NCBI RefSeq assembly: GCF_015547515.1
Contig: NZ_JADMVE010000001.1
Coordinates: forward strand, 124,001 to 188,000
Source of the DNA: Eubacterium sp. 1001713B170207_170306_E7
GTDB lineage: Bacteria; Bacillota; Clostridia; Eubacteriales; Eubacteriaceae
Length of the DNA stretch: 64,000 nucleotides
Reading direction: 5' to 3'
Shown here: one piece after another, positions 32,750-41,755 of the stretch
Numbering within the stretch: the first letter of the stretch is position 1
How the letters are laid out: every line of letters begins with the position of its first letter
Made by a program: the position numbers and the translations under genes
Notes under the pieces: model-generated
Told to the model about the DNA's origin: nothing
Seen by the model: the letters and a program-made list of their open reading frames with translations, nothing else
The model's database searches: none

Positions 32750-34102
32750 ATGAGTTTTATTAAAGAATATGCTGAAAAACTGGTAACGGCAGAAGAAGCT
32801 GTCAAGACTGTAAAATCCGGCGACTGGCTGGATTACGGCTGGTGCTCCGCCACAGCAAGAGAGCTGGATCGGGCACTGGCAGCCCATGTGGTCGAAAACG
32901 ACCTGGTTGACCTCAAAATCCGCGGCGGGATCCTGATGTGGGTACCCGAGATTTTTAAAATCGAAGATCCGGCAGATCATATCACCTGGAATTCCTGGCA
33001 CATGAGCGGCATCGAACGAAAGGCCATTGCCCAGGGCTTCGCCTACTACACACCGATCCGTTACTCCGAAATGCCGAGATACTACCGAGATTCCAAGCAG
33101 GATGTGGACGTGGCCATGTTCCAGGTCGCACCGATGGATGATCATGGTTATTTCAATTTTGGCCCCAACGCCTCACATATGATGGCAATGTGCGAACGCG
33201 CAAAAACAATCATTGTTGAAGTCAATAAAAATATGCCGAGATGCCTTGGCGGCTTTGAAGAAGCCATTCACATCTCTCAGGTCGATAAAATCGTCGAAGG
33301 TCCCAATCCCCTCATGGCAGAGCTGGGCGCTGGCGGTCCCGCAACCGATGTTGACAAAAAAGTTGCCGAACTGATCGTAGAAGAAATTCCGAACGGCGCA
33401 TGCCTCCAGCTTGGTATCGGGGGAATGCCAAACGCTGTCGGTTCACTCATCGCCGAATCCGATCTGAAGGATCTGGGCGTTCACACCGAAATGTACGTCG
33501 ATGCCTTTGTCGATATCGCGAAAGCCGGCAAAATCAACGGCTCCAGAAAAAATATCGACCGCTTCCGCCAGACCTACGCTTTTGGCGCAGGTACCCAGAA
33601 GCTGTATGATTATATCCATGACAATCCGCAGTGCATGAGCGCGCCGGTCGATTATACCAACGATATCCGCTCCATCTCTGCCATTGACGATTTCATGTCC
33701 ATCAACAACGCTGTCGACGTTGACCTCTTTGGCCAGGTCAGTTCAGAATCCTCCGGGATCAAGCACATCAGCGGCGCTGGCGGACAGCTCGACTTTGTGC
33801 TGGGCGCTTACCTGTCAAACGGCGGAAAGAGCTTTATCTGCTGCTCCTCCACCTTTATGACAAGAGACGGCGAAATGAAGTCTCGTATTGTGCCGACGTT
33901 GCAGCCGGGTTCCGTTGTTACTGATACCCGTGCGAATATCCATTACCTGGTAACCGAGTACGGCAAGGTCAACCTTAAGGGGCTGTCCACCTGGGAAAAA
34001 TGTGACGCTATTATCTCCGTAGCCCACCCGGATTTCCGCGACGAGCTCATCGCAGAAGCTGAAAAAATGCACATCTGGAGAAGAACCAATAAGGATAACT
34101 AA
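32750..34102 (+). CDS. Acetyl-CoA hydrolase/transferase family, likely butyryl-CoA:acetate CoA-transferase
   Basis: A 450-residue family I CoA-transferase. Landmarks are the N-terminal [18 protein letters not shown], the CoA-binding region [13 protein letters not shown], and the block [27 protein letters not shown], in which a Glu attacks the acyl-CoA. Enzymes with this spacing move CoA from butyryl- or propionyl-CoA to acetate, the last step of butyrate formation in many gut Clostridia. The acyl specificity is inferred. It is monocistronic: TATAAT at 32684-32689, GGGAGGG before the ATG and a strong terminator. Confidence 0.87.
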   Translation: MSFIKEYAEKLVTAEEAVKTVKSGDWLDYGWCSATARELDRALAAHVVENDLVDLKIRGGILMWVPEIFKIEDPADHITWNSWHMSGIERKAIAQGFAYYTPIRYSEMPRYYRDSKQDVDVAMFQVAPMDDHGYFNFGPNASHMMAMCERAKTIIVEVNKNMPRCLGGFEEAIHISQVDKIVEGPNPLMAELGAGGPATDVDKKVAELIVEEIPNGACLQLGIGGMPNAVGSLIAESDLKDLGVHTEMYVDAFVDIAKAGKINGSRKNIDRFRQTYAFGAGTQKLYDYIHDNPQCMSAPVDYTNDIRSISAIDDFMSINNAVDVDLFGQVSSESSGIKHISGAGGQLDFVLGAYLSNGGKSFICCSSTFMTRDGEMKSRIVPTLQPGSVVTDTRANIHYLVTEYGKVNLKGLSTWEKCDAIISVAHPDFRDELIAEAEKMHIWRRTNKDN

Positions 34103-34110
34103 AACATTCA

Positions 34111-34142
34111 GGGATCAGCCAAAATCGGGCTGGTCCTTTTTT
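34111..34142 (+). terminator. Terminator after the CoA-transferase gene
   Basis: GGGATCAGCC pairs with GGCTGGTCC and is followed by six T. Confidence 0.85.
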
Positions 34143-34520
34143 ATTGAGATGATGTGTCAGAAAGTCAGGCCATCCTTTTATGGTTTGATCACATAATCGA
34201 GTCCAGTATGGGCGATTATGATCCCGGTGCTTAAGAAAACTTTAATTTATGTAAAAAGACGCAGCGCCCGCAAGTCCGCCCAGAAAGCGGCCGGCAGTGA
34301 ATAAAAATATTTTATTGTTAAACAGATAACCAATAAAAGAAATTTTTATCTGAAATTCCTTGATTTTAAAGGATTAACCGTCTATAATAAGGATACAGCC
34401 AAAGAGCATATCGACAGAAAAGTAAAAAGTTTGTTTGCTTGGCGATTGCCAGTATAACGGTGACGGATGGTCAAATTTGTCCCCGCATGATGTTGGAATG
34501 TTAGGAGCCTTTAGTTTAAA
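34143..34520 (+). other. Gene-free stretch with a hairpin and a promoter
   Basis: No plausible gene is seen. CATAATCG (34192-34199) and CGATTATG (34213-34220) form a perfect 8 bp hairpin. A promoter, TTGATT (34360-34365) with TATAAT (34383-34388) 17 bp apart, gives a leader of about 125 nt before the next small gene. I see no recognisable riboswitch. Confidence 0.5.
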
Positions 34521-34778
34521 ATGAAAACAGATAATACGATCAAAAAAGAATATGCAACCTGGGAAGAATTTCAAAATAGACTTGAGCATGATATGGCAGT
34601 GATGAATAATGTGGAAAAAACCAAAAGAAGCAGAGTGACCGTCATTTTCAAAACTGCTGTAGTCAACGAGGAAACCGGAAAAATTAAAGTTAGCTTTAAA
34701 AAACAGAAGGACAGAAAATATACAAAGAAATCGAGAGCCATGCTGCCAGGGCTGAAGCAGTCCTGCCAGAAAATCTAA
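34521..34778 (+). CDS. Small basic protein of unknown function
   Basis: An 85-residue, lysine-rich protein (about a quarter Lys or Arg). The N-terminal half is charged and helical (TWEEFQNRLEHDMAVMNNVEK); the middle VTVIFKTAVVNEETGKIKVSF looks like two beta strands. AGGAG lies about 14 bases before ATG 34521, rather far. It has its own promoter and terminator. The charge suggests nucleic-acid binding, but no family is recognised. Confidence 0.55.
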   Translation: MKTDNTIKKEYATWEEFQNRLEHDMAVMNNVEKTKRSRVTVIFKTAVVNEETGKIKVSFKKQKDRKYTKKSRAMLPGLKQSCQKI

Positions 34779-34783
34779 ACGCA

Positions 34784-34824
34784 AAAGAGATGCGGCGCCA
34801 AAAAGGCACCGCATCTCTTTTTTT
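34784..34824. terminator. Bidirectional terminator between the small basic gene and hxlR-type gene
   Basis: AAAGAGATGCGG (34784-34795) pairs perfectly with CCGCATCTCTTT (34809-34820). A and T runs on both sides allow use by both convergent genes. Confidence 0.85.
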
Positions 34825-35159
34825 CATGGCCTGGCAAACTCGGACTGGTTTTTATAGGCTGTCCCCCAGTCCACCATGGAGTCGAGAATGGGCTTTAGGC
34901 TGTAGCCGGTCTCGGTCAGTGTGTACTCAACCCTTGGGGGCACCTCGGGGTAGACAGTACGGGTGAGCAGGCCGCAGTCCTCCATATCTCTCAGGTTAGA
35001 GGTTAGCACCTTCTGGGTAATGGTCCCGATGGATCTTTTAAGCTCGCTGAAACGGCGGGTGCCGTCCATCAGGTCCCTCAAAATCAAAACCTTCCATTTA
35101 CTGCCGATGAGCATCAACGTGGTTTCGACGGGACAGGCTGGAAGTGGTCGGTCGTTCAT
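34824..35159 (-). CDS. HxlR-family (MarR-like) transcriptional regulator
   Basis: A 111-residue winged-helix protein: CPVETTLMLIGSKWKVLILRDLMDGTRRFSELKRSIGTITQKVLTSNLRDMEDCGLL is the HxlR core with its conserved N-terminal Cys. Some HxlR proteins sense electrophiles or oxidants through that Cys. The internal ATG at 35159 follows GCAGGTGA and is preferred over the GTG six codons upstream. It faces the macrodomain gene; operators in between suggest divergent control. Confidence 0.88.
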   Translation of the reverse strand: MNDRPLPACPVETTLMLIGSKWKVLILRDLMDGTRRFSELKRSIGTITQKVLTSNLRDMEDCGLLTRTVYPEVPPRVEYTLTETGYSLKPILDSMVDWGTAYKNQSEFARP

Positions 35160-35198
35160 TTTTTCACCTGCTTTCACTGGATTAATGATATTCTAAAG

Positions 35199-35267
35199 AT
35201 ACTTACATAAAAAAGTATATCAGGTTTTGGATAAAAATTCAACCTTGGTATCCCAAGAGATACCAAG
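35199..35267. promoter_or_regulatory. Two inverted repeats between the HxlR and macrodomain genes
   Basis: ATACTT (35199-35204) and AAGTAT (35213-35218) have the spacing of HxlR-type operators. CTTGGTATC (35244-35252) and GATACCAAG (35259-35267) form a second, perfect 9 bp inverted repeat with a 6 bp centre. Which protein binds which site is inferred. Confidence 0.55.
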
Positions 35268-35342
35268 CCACTATTTTGTGCCTGCTTCACAATGGGGCCC
35301 TTTGTGCATTACACATAGAAGAAAGAAGAAAGGAGTCGTCTT

Positions 35343-36119
35343 ATGAACAGAAACGAGCAAATGCTCCGGCTGATCACCGCCCTGCTTGTAGAACAGCCAA
35401 AATATAATCCTATAAAAATCCCGGAGGCAGCGCAAGAAAGATGGCAAATACTCCGGTCGCTGATGAACCTGCGCCCGCCAATGCCCGCAGGCTCGGACTT
35501 TCTGGCCCTCCAAGACACCTTCTTGCAAGCCGGGACAGCGCGCAAGGGCATTACCCGGGTCGGTGAACTGGCACCTTTGGAGGAGGGGCTGTACCTCTGG
35601 CAGGGTGATATCACCACACTTCAGGCCGACGCTATTGTGAACGCAGCCAACAGCCAGCTGCTGGGTTGTTTTGTGCCCTGTCACGGCTGCATTGATAACG
35701 CCATCCACACCTATGCCGGGGTCCAGCTACGCCAGGCCTGCCACGAGCTTATGATCCGGCAGGAGATGCCCGAGCCCACCGGAGCGGCTAAAATCACCCC
35801 GGGCTATAATCTTCCTGCAGACTGGGTAATCCACACGGTCGGCCCCATTGTCAACGGCGGCCTGACCCCGAAGAACTGCAGCCTGCTGCAAAGCTGCTAT
35901 TACTCCTGCCTCGCGCTGGCCGAGGAAAGAGGACTGCAGAGCCTGGCCTTTTGCTGTATCTCCACCGGAGAGTTTCACTTTCCACCGGAACAAGCTGCTG
36001 CCATTGCTGTAAAGACAGTAAAAGCGTTTATGCGGAAGGCAAGAAGGCTGAAGAAAATTGTGTTTAACGTTTATAGGGACAAGGACTTGAAGCTTTACCA
36101 GTCCCTGCTGGGGAAGTGA
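35343..36119 (+). CDS. Zinc-type macrodomain protein (ADP-ribosyl hydrolase)
   Basis: A 258-residue protein with an ~75-residue helical N-terminus and a macrodomain from LYLWQGDITTLQADAIVNAANSQLLGCFVPCHGCIDNAIH onward. The Cys/His cluster (CFVPCHGCIDNAIH) is the zinc-binding insertion of the Zn-macro class, and CCISTGEFHFPPEQAA closes the ADP-ribose pocket. Such enzymes remove ADP-ribose from proteins and are often encoded with SirTM-type transferases and lipoate genes. No such partner is adjacent here; the divergent neighbour is an HxlR regulator. Confidence 0.87.
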   Translation: MNRNEQMLRLITALLVEQPKYNPIKIPEAAQERWQILRSLMNLRPPMPAGSDFLALQDTFLQAGTARKGITRVGELAPLEEGLYLWQGDITTLQADAIVNAANSQLLGCFVPCHGCIDNAIHTYAGVQLRQACHELMIRQEMPEPTGAAKITPGYNLPADWVIHTVGPIVNGGLTPKNCSLLQSCYYSCLALAEERGLQSLAFCCISTGEFHFPPEQAAAIAVKTVKAFMRKARRLKKIVFNVYRDKDLKLYQSLLGK

Positions 36120-36262
36120 TCAGGTTAAGAGAACAAGCCGTCGCGCCCAAGGGTGCAGGCGGTTTGTTTGCATAAAATTAAGATTTATAAGATGGAAAGT
36201 AAAATATATTTGACTTTTTGTCGGATAAGATTTAGAATAAGGATGTAAAGGATGGTGACATA

Positions 36263-36463
36263 ATGGGGAAGAACTTAAGGATCAAAGCTGCCAGGGCCGC
36301 CCTCGATATGACCCAGAAGGACTTGGCCGAGGCGGTAGGCGTTACCCGGCAGACCATGAACGCCATTGAAAAAGGGGACTATAACCCCACCATCAAGTTG
36401 TGCATCGCGATCTGCAGGGTGCTTGGGAAAACACTGGACGAGCTTTTCTGGGAAGAAGCCTGA
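36263..36463 (+). CDS. Small XRE-family DNA-binding protein (YozG-like)
   Basis: A 66-residue single-domain helix-turn-helix protein: IKAARAALDMTQKDLAEAVGVTRQTMNAIEKGDYNPTIKLCIAICRVLGKTLDELFW. These proteins are regularly encoded just ahead of a small membrane protein, as here (next ATG 17 bases downstream). It probably represses its own operon. GGATGGTGAC before the ATG is a moderate ribosome site. Confidence 0.9.
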   Translation: MGKNLRIKAARAALDMTQKDLAEAVGVTRQTMNAIEKGDYNPTIKLCIAICRVLGKTLDELFWEEA

Positions 36464-36480
36464 AGCAAGGAGGAAGTATA

Positions 36481-36942
36481 ATGAAAAAGCAAGTGGATTA
36501 CCGTGAAGACGAATATGACGAGCGGCAGGAAATGCTGATGGGAAAGGTTTATAAACATTCTTTTGCAATAGCCTTATTATGTATTTATCTCGATGCGGCT
36601 ATTGTGAACCAAAGTTTTGTATTTGAAAGTCGGCAATTGGAAAATGGAATGGTTATGATTTTGCCCGTGACCTGGTTTGTCGTTGAACTGCTTGCCAGAA
36701 ACCTCTTTTCAAGAAGTGGCAGGGTACCTTTCTGGATAATTATTGCATTTGCATTGATGTTTATTGTTCAGCTTCCCTTTTTTCTGGGAAACACAAAATC
36801 ACTTTTTTCAGAAAATAACAGCTGCCTGACAACAAAAGGCGAGCATTGTGTGATTTTACTTTGTATTTTGGTCATCACTGCTGCTTTGATCATTCGTAAG
36901 TGTATAAATTGGAGAGCTCGAGTTGCAGGAGAGAACGAGTAA
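36481..36942 (+). CDS. Small membrane protein paired with the XRE regulator, paralogue 1
   Basis: A 153-residue protein with four membrane helices. Its N-terminal YREDEYDERQEMLMGKVYKHSF matches the YDERQxxxxGxxxxH motif of the next protein, so the two are paralogues from a tandem duplication. The ATG at 36481 directly follows AAGGAGGAAG. Proteins of this layout with XRE partners occur widely in Firmicutes without known function. Confidence 0.75.
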   Translation: MKKQVDYREDEYDERQEMLMGKVYKHSFAIALLCIYLDAAIVNQSFVFESRQLENGMVMILPVTWFVVELLARNLFSRSGRVPFWIIIAFALMFIVQLPFFLGNTKSLFSENNSCLTTKGEHCVILLCILVITAALIIRKCINWRARVAGENE

Positions 36943-36966
36943 CTTTAACGACAGGAGGATTATAAA

Positions 36967-37401
36967 ATGTTTGATTTATGTAAGGAATACGACGAACGGC
37001 AGCAGATTATCCGTGGCAGTATCTGCAGGCATATTATGGTGATCATGGGAATCTGTATTTTTATCAACGGCATCATTGAGGACGCGGGTTTTATCTGGCC
37101 GGACAAATTCATCGCCGGTATTATCCTGATTATGGTGCCCGTTACCATCGGGACGGTTGAGATGAACATCCGAGGCGTTTATCTGAGTAAGGACCGCCAG
37201 GTTTTCTTTGTAGTTATTTTTGGTCTGGTGGCCCTGGCCAATGTGGTTCTTCTCATCAGCCATAATGAGCCCCTTTTTACCGAAGGCACCATTACTGATT
37301 ACGGCGAACACGCTGTTCTGGCCATCTGTTTTCTGACTATTTTTATCGCTGCCATCATCCGCCTGGTCTACGATAAACACATGGAAAAGATCGAGGAATA
37401 A
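36967..37401 (+). CDS. Small membrane protein, paralogue 2
   Basis: A 144-residue four-helix membrane protein. It shares the N-terminal motif (KEYDERQQIIRGSICRHIM), the overall length and the EHxVxL region before the last helix with the preceding gene. It begins 24 bases downstream behind ACAGGAGG and ends at a terminator. It forms one operon with the XRE gene and paralogue 1. Confidence 0.75.
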   Translation: MFDLCKEYDERQQIIRGSICRHIMVIMGICIFINGIIEDAGFIWPDKFIAGIILIMVPVTIGTVEMNIRGVYLSKDRQVFFVVIFGLVALANVVLLISHNEPLFTEGTITDYGEHAVLAICFLTIFIAAIIRLVYDKHMEKIEE

Positions 37402-37402
37402 A

Positions 37403-37436
37403 AAAACAGGATCCGTGAAGGTCCTGTTTTTTTATT
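37403..37436. terminator. Terminator between convergent operons
   Basis: AAACAGGA pairs with TCCTGTTT around a 10-base loop, with A and T runs on both sides. Confidence 0.8.
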
Positions 37437-38319
37437 CGCTTTCCCCGTCCGCAGTGGACGAAGGAAGTATGGAATTGATGGCGTCGTTGATGAAGTTCGA
37501 GCTGCCGCCAGAGTCTGTGCTGTTGTCTGTATCGTTTCCCGGGGAGGTCGTGGTGGTGCTGTCCGAGCCATTGTTGTTGGTCGTGGATGGCGTAGCAGAC
37601 GGGTTAGGGCTGCTGTTTTTCTGATTGTTGATGAGTCTTGTAATCTGGGACTGGCCATTTTGGATCCAGCTGTTAATGGTCTCTTGGTTGATCCCTGTGT
37701 TGATGCCAAAAAGCCCGAGCCAGATCAGCAGTGTGTAGAGTATGGCGATCAAGGTTAAAAAAATTCTTGGAATAAGACTGAATTTTTTATAGTAGTACAT
37801 TAAAAAAATACCAAGCGGTGGCACGAGCACCAGCATGAGCAGGATGAACCAGGTGCGGGCATAAAAGAGATCGCCGGAGCGTCTGCCGCCGGGCATGCGA
37901 AGCCCGCGTCCGCCGGAGCGGCCTTTTTTGCCGCGCTTGCCTTTGTTGCCTCGGCTGCCGGAATCGCTGTCATCAGCCATCTCATCTGGGCCTTCGTCAG
38001 CATAGCGACTGCTCTGCGCGCGACTGTCACGTCCGTCCTGGCGACTCTCTGTGTTGCCGCCACCTTGCATAACCTGGGCCACCGAGGATTTAAACTGGTC
38101 GATCAGCTCCTTGTCGGAGGCGTCGATTTCCAAGCGTACCCGCCCGTCATTCTGTATCAGAAAATTAATATCGAGATAACCGTTTTCGCCGATATCAGCA
38201 GCAAGACGGTCAAAATGTTCATCAACCTCTACACGTTCAAAGCCCGCGTTCCAGAGTGCCACCTCAGAAGCATCAATCCAGTCGTCCAGACTGCCTCTGG
38301 CAGATAAATTTTCACGCAT
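37432..38319 (-). CDS. Membrane protein with cytoplasmic N-domain and Ser/Thr-rich exported tail
   Basis: A 295-residue protein in three parts. Residues 1-90 form an alpha/beta domain (WIDASEVALWNAGFERVEVDEHF). A basic Gly/Arg/Lys linker follows (GNKGKRGKKGRSGGRG). Two membrane helices (about 155-205) lead to a low-complexity Asn/Ser/Thr-rich tail that should be outside the cell. GAGGTGA precedes ATG 38319. I recognise no family; the layout suggests an envelope-associated protein. Confidence 0.65.
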   Translation of the reverse strand: MRENLSARGSLDDWIDASEVALWNAGFERVEVDEHFDRLAADIGENGYLDINFLIQNDGRVRLEIDASDKELIDQFKSSVAQVMQGGGNTESRQDGRDSRAQSSRYADEGPDEMADDSDSGSRGNKGKRGKKGRSGGRGLRMPGGRRSGDLFYARTWFILLMLVLVPPLGIFLMYYYKKFSLIPRIFLTLIAILYTLLIWLGLFGINTGINQETINSWIQNGQSQITRLINNQKNSSPNPSATPSTTNNNGSDSTTTTSPGNDTDNSTDSGGSSNFINDAINSILPSSTADGESE

Positions 38320-38445
38320 TTATTTTCACCTCTGATTTTATTGAATATTTCACAATGCTTTTTATTATACAATGGAAAACTTAAATAATCGGGGGATAGA
38401 AAAGTTTTTGTTTGAAAAAGCAGGAGATGATCCGGAGAGCAAAAA

Positions 38446-38475
38446 AAGATGGCGTTCCTAGAGGCACGCCATCTC
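38446..38475 (-). terminator. Terminator of the lysine biosynthesis operon
   Basis: On the minus strand GATGGCGT pairs with ACGCCATC and is followed by a T run. Confidence 0.85.
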
Positions 38476-38484
38476 AAAGCCGTT

Positions 38485-38976
38485 TCAGTCCTCCAGGTTA
38501 AAAGCCTCTTTTGTGGCCGCGACCGCTTTCTCGGTATCCTCGATCTTGATAATGCAGGAGATACGGATTTCGGAGGTGGTGATCATTAAAATCTGGACGT
38601 CGTTGTCGGCCAGCGCCTGGAAGAATTTGGAGGCGACCCCGGACTGGGTGCGCATGCCAATGCCAGAGACGGACAGGCGTGTGATGTCCCTGTTGATGGT
38701 GATTTTAATTTCAGGGTATTCCTCGCCAAGGGCGTTTACGATGTCCTTAACCTTATCCAGGTCGCGCTCGAGGACAATAAAGGAAACGTCAAAGGCTTTT
38801 TTGACCGGCGCGGTCTGGGTGATGATATCGACATTGACGTCGGCGTCTGATAGCTCGCTGAGGCAGCGGGTCAGGATAATGGAATTGACCGGCACCTTTT
38901 TCAGCGAGATCATGAGATTTTTGTGGTCAACGGTCAGGCCGTCAACGCTATGGCTCTCCATATAGGTGGTCGTCAT
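38485..38976 (-). CDS. Stand-alone double-ACT protein homologous to the aspartokinase regulatory region
   Basis: A 163-residue protein consisting only of two ACT domains. It aligns along its length with the C-terminal part of the neighbouring aspartokinase: GLTVDHKNLMISLKKVPVNS against [20 protein letters not shown], and [37 protein letters not shown] against the same block with few changes. It starts ten bases after the lysC stop. It resembles the beta subunit that some aspartokinases make from an internal start, but here it is a separate, diverged gene. It probably joins the kinase to change feedback control. Confidence 0.82.
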   Translation of the reverse strand: MTTTYMESHSVDGLTVDHKNLMISLKKVPVNSIILTRCLSELSDADVNVDIITQTAPVKKAFDVSFIVLERDLDKVKDIVNALGEEYPEIKITINRDITRLSVSGIGMRTQSGVASKFFQALADNDVQILMITTSEIRISCIIKIEDTEKAVAATKEAFNLED

Positions 38977-38985
38977 AAGAGCCTC

Positions 38986-40200
38986 CTACAGGTCGAACGC
39001 GTCGGCGGTAGCCATGACAGCCGTATCCCGCAGCTCGGACGGAATCACGCAGGAAATGCGGATTTCCGAGGTAGTGATCATGAGCATGGGGATGTTGTTG
39101 TCGGCCAGAAGCTGGAAAAACTTGGCGGCGACCCCGGACTGGCTGCGCATGCCAATGCCCACAACAGAAAGCTTGGAGATTTCTTTGTTGATGTCCATTT
39201 CCACCTGGGGATATTTTTCCATAAAATCATACAGGATTTTCCGCAGCTCGGACAGATCCTCGATGGGGGCGGAAAAGGAGATATTGATTGCGCCGTAGAC
39301 CGGAGCAGTCTGGCTGATCATGTCGATGTTAATGCTTTTTTTAGCCAGGTCTGAGAAGAACTGGGCTGTGATGTTCATATCAAAGGGAACGTTCTTGAGA
39401 GATACCATCAGCTCGTCATTGTCGATGGCGAGGCCGGTAATGGCCTGCTGTTCCATAGGGCTCATGTTGCTGTCACCTTCCTTAATGAGCGTACCGGGCA
39501 CGTCGTGAATACTGGATGCCACATAGATTTCCGCGTTGTACTTGCTGCCTAGCTCGATGGCGCGGGCATGCATGACGCCAGCGCCCAGGCTGGCCATTTC
39601 CAGCATTTCGTCAAAGCTGACCGTGTTCAGCTTTTTGGCCGGCGGGTACAGGCGCGGGTCCACACCGTAGATCCCGTCCACGTCGGTGTAGATTTCGCAG
39701 GGGCATTCTAACACACAGGACAGGGCAACCGCGCTGGTGTCGGAGCCGCCCCGGCCCAGGGTGGTGATATCGTCATTTTCATTCACTCCCTGGAAGCCTG
39801 CGATAATAACGATTTTGCCGTCGTTGAGGGCATCCTCGATTTTCTTAGTCTCAATATCCATAATCCGGGATTTCCCGTGGTGGCCCATGGTGTGGACGCC
39901 CACCTGGGGGCCGGTAAAGGAGATCGCGTCGTAGCCCATGGCGTTAAGGGCCATGGACAGCATGGAAATAGAAACCTGTTCGCCGGTAGCTAACAGCATA
40001 TCCAGCTCACGCCTCGGCGGTGCGTCGCTGATGGAGTAGGCCATTTTGATGAGTTCGTCGGTGCTTTTGCCCATGGCAGAGACCACCACGACCATCTGGT
40101 TGCCTTCTTCTCTTTTTTTGATAATACGTCTTGCGACATTTTTAATACGGTCAATGGTCCCCATAGAGGTACCGCCGTATTTCTGGACAATGATGCTCAT
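38986..40200 (-). CDS. lysC: Aspartate kinase
   Basis: A 404-residue aspartokinase: [10 protein letters not shown] at the N-terminus, [14 protein letters not shown] in the catalytic domain, and two ACT domains after about residue 250 ([28 protein letters not shown]). It phosphorylates aspartate, the first step to lysine, threonine, methionine and diaminopimelate. Expression is likely set by the lysine riboswitch at the head of the operon. The start has GAGAGG upstream and is eight bases from the dapH stop. Confidence 0.95.
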   Translation of the reverse strand: MSIIVQKYGGTSMGTIDRIKNVARRIIKKREEGNQMVVVVSAMGKSTDELIKMAYSISDAPPRRELDMLLATGEQVSISMLSMALNAMGYDAISFTGPQVGVHTMGHHGKSRIMDIETKKIEDALNDGKIVIIAGFQGVNENDDITTLGRGGSDTSAVALSCVLECPCEIYTDVDGIYGVDPRLYPPAKKLNTVSFDEMLEMASLGAGVMHARAIELGSKYNAEIYVASSIHDVPGTLIKEGDSNMSPMEQQAITGLAIDNDELMVSLKNVPFDMNITAQFFSDLAKKSINIDMISQTAPVYGAINISFSAPIEDLSELRKILYDFMEKYPQVEMDINKEISKLSVVGIGMRSQSGVAAKFFQLLADNNIPMLMITTSEIRISCVIPSELRDTAVMATADAFDL

Positions 40201-40207
40201 CGGAAAT

Positions 40208-40939
40208 TTAACCTCTCAAATCGTCGAGTAATTCGGTTTTATCCTCGGTTTTTTCGTCTTTGTCTTTAACAACTTTGGCAGGGGAACCTGCGACTACAAC
40301 GCCGGCAGGGACATCCTCAGTCACCACAGAACCGGCGGCGACCACTGCGCCCTTACCGATTTTGACACCCTCAAGAATGACCGCGTTGGCCCCGATCAGG
40401 ACTTCATCCTCAATGATGACCGGCTGTTTTGACGGCGGCTCAAGCACACCGGCAACCACCGCACCTGCGCCGATATGGCAGTTCTTGCCAATGGTAGCAC
40501 GGGCGCCCAGCACAGCGTTCATATCAATCATGGTGCCCTCGCCCACAACCGCGCCGATATTGATCACAGCGCCCATCATAATCACTGCGTTTTTGTGGAT
40601 ATGCGCGCCCTCGCGGATAAAAGAGCCGGGCTCGATACGGGCGTCTACCTTGGTTAAATCCAGTAATGGTATGGCCGAGTTGCGGCGGTCACATTCGATA
40701 CGGACAGAGGAGATTGAGCCAGCCTTGGCGTCCAGAAGGTCGCTGATCTCACCGGCCTCACCGATGATTATGCAGGCGGAAGGATCGCCGTAGTATTCGT
40801 AACCGGCCAGGTCATTTGCTCTCAGGTAGCCGCGGACATAGGCCTTAACCGGTGTGGATTTCTCGACGGCGTTAATGTATTTTGCGATCTGGTAGGGGTC
40901 GTTTAAATCAAATTGTTTTTTCAGTTCTTCGTTTGTCAT
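40208..40939 (-). CDS. dapH: Tetrahydrodipicolinate N-acetyltransferase
   Basis: A 243-residue left-handed beta-helix acyltransferase with hexapeptide repeats ([69 protein letters not shown]). The N-terminal ~85 residues are the DapH-specific domain. It places the pathway on the acetylated branch, which needs an aminotransferase (PatA) and a deacetylase (DapL); neither is in this operon. An M20 amidohydrolase at 47.7 kb is a DapL candidate. Confidence 0.93.
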   Translation of the reverse strand: MTNEELKKQFDLNDPYQIAKYINAVEKSTPVKAYVRGYLRANDLAGYEYYGDPSACIIIGEAGEISDLLDAKAGSISSVRIECDRRNSAIPLLDLTKVDARIEPGSFIREGAHIHKNAVIMMGAVINIGAVVGEGTMIDMNAVLGARATIGKNCHIGAGAVVAGVLEPPSKQPVIIEDEVLIGANAVILEGVKIGKGAVVAAGSVVTEDVPAGVVVAGSPAKVVKDKDEKTEDKTELLDDLRG

Positions 40940-40959
40940 GTTAAATCCTTTCGTGTGGT

Positions 40960-41715
40960 TTAATTTTCAATCAGCATTTCCATATTGTAGAGGCCCGGGG
41001 CCTGGTTTACAAGGTATTTGGCCGCAGTCACTGCGCCGTTTGCAAATACTTTTTTGGAAAGGGCCGTGTGGCGGATTTCGATCAGCTCATCGTTGCCAGC
41101 GAATAAGACTGTGTGCTCGCCGGGGATGGTGCCGCCGCGGACGGCGTGGATTCCCAGCTCCTGGGGTTCTCGCTTACAGTCTCTGCCATGGCGGCCAAAG
41201 GTATAGTCCTTTTTATTTTTGAGACCATCATTTACCGCGTCGGCCAAAAGCAGGGCAGTGCCGCTGGGGGCGTCGGCTTTTTTATTGTGGTGCTTTTCAA
41301 TAATTTCAATATCAAAGCCGTCCTCCAGAGCGCCTGCCATATCCCGCAGGGCTTTTGCCAGAAGGTTGATGCCCAGGCTCAGGTTAGCGGTTCTGAAAAC
41401 TGGAAATTCCCTCCCGCCGGCTTCAATATCGGCCAGATTCGCCTCGGAGAGGCCGGTGGTGGCGATGACGATGGGCGTCTTGGTGTCTCTGGCATAGCCA
41501 AAGATGCTGTCAAAGGCCTTGTAGTGGGAAAAGTCAATGATCACATCCGCCTTTTCCGCACACTGGCTTAAATCGGAATAGACAGGGAAGGGGGTATCCT
41601 GATCGGTGTTAATATCAAAGCCTGCCACGATCTGGCAGTCCGGATCTTCACCGATAATGGTCTGGAGCATATGCCCCATGGCGCCGCCGACGCCGGATAA
41701 GAGTATATTTAGCAT
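40960..41715 (-). CDS. dapB: 4-hydroxy-tetrahydrodipicolinate reductase
   Basis: A 251-residue enzyme with the NAD(P)-binding start [16 protein letters not shown], the VIIDFSHY strand, and the active-site block [25 protein letters not shown] with the catalytic His pair and Lys. [32 protein letters not shown] closes the substrate domain. It reduces the product of DapA on the way to meso-diaminopimelate and lysine. Confidence 0.95.
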   Translation of the reverse strand: MLNILLSGVGGAMGHMLQTIIGEDPDCQIVAGFDINTDQDTPFPVYSDLSQCAEKADVIIDFSHYKAFDSIFGYARDTKTPIVIATTGLSEANLADIEAGGREFPVFRTANLSLGINLLAKALRDMAGALEDGFDIEIIEKHHNKKADAPSGTALLLADAVNDGLKNKKDYTFGRHGRDCKREPQELGIHAVRGGTIPGEHTVLFAGNDELIEIRHTALSKKVFANGAVTAAKYLVNQAPGLYNMEMLIEN

Positions 41716-41755
41716 AGGGGAGTACCTCTTTTATTAAATTTTATGAACCGCCTTA

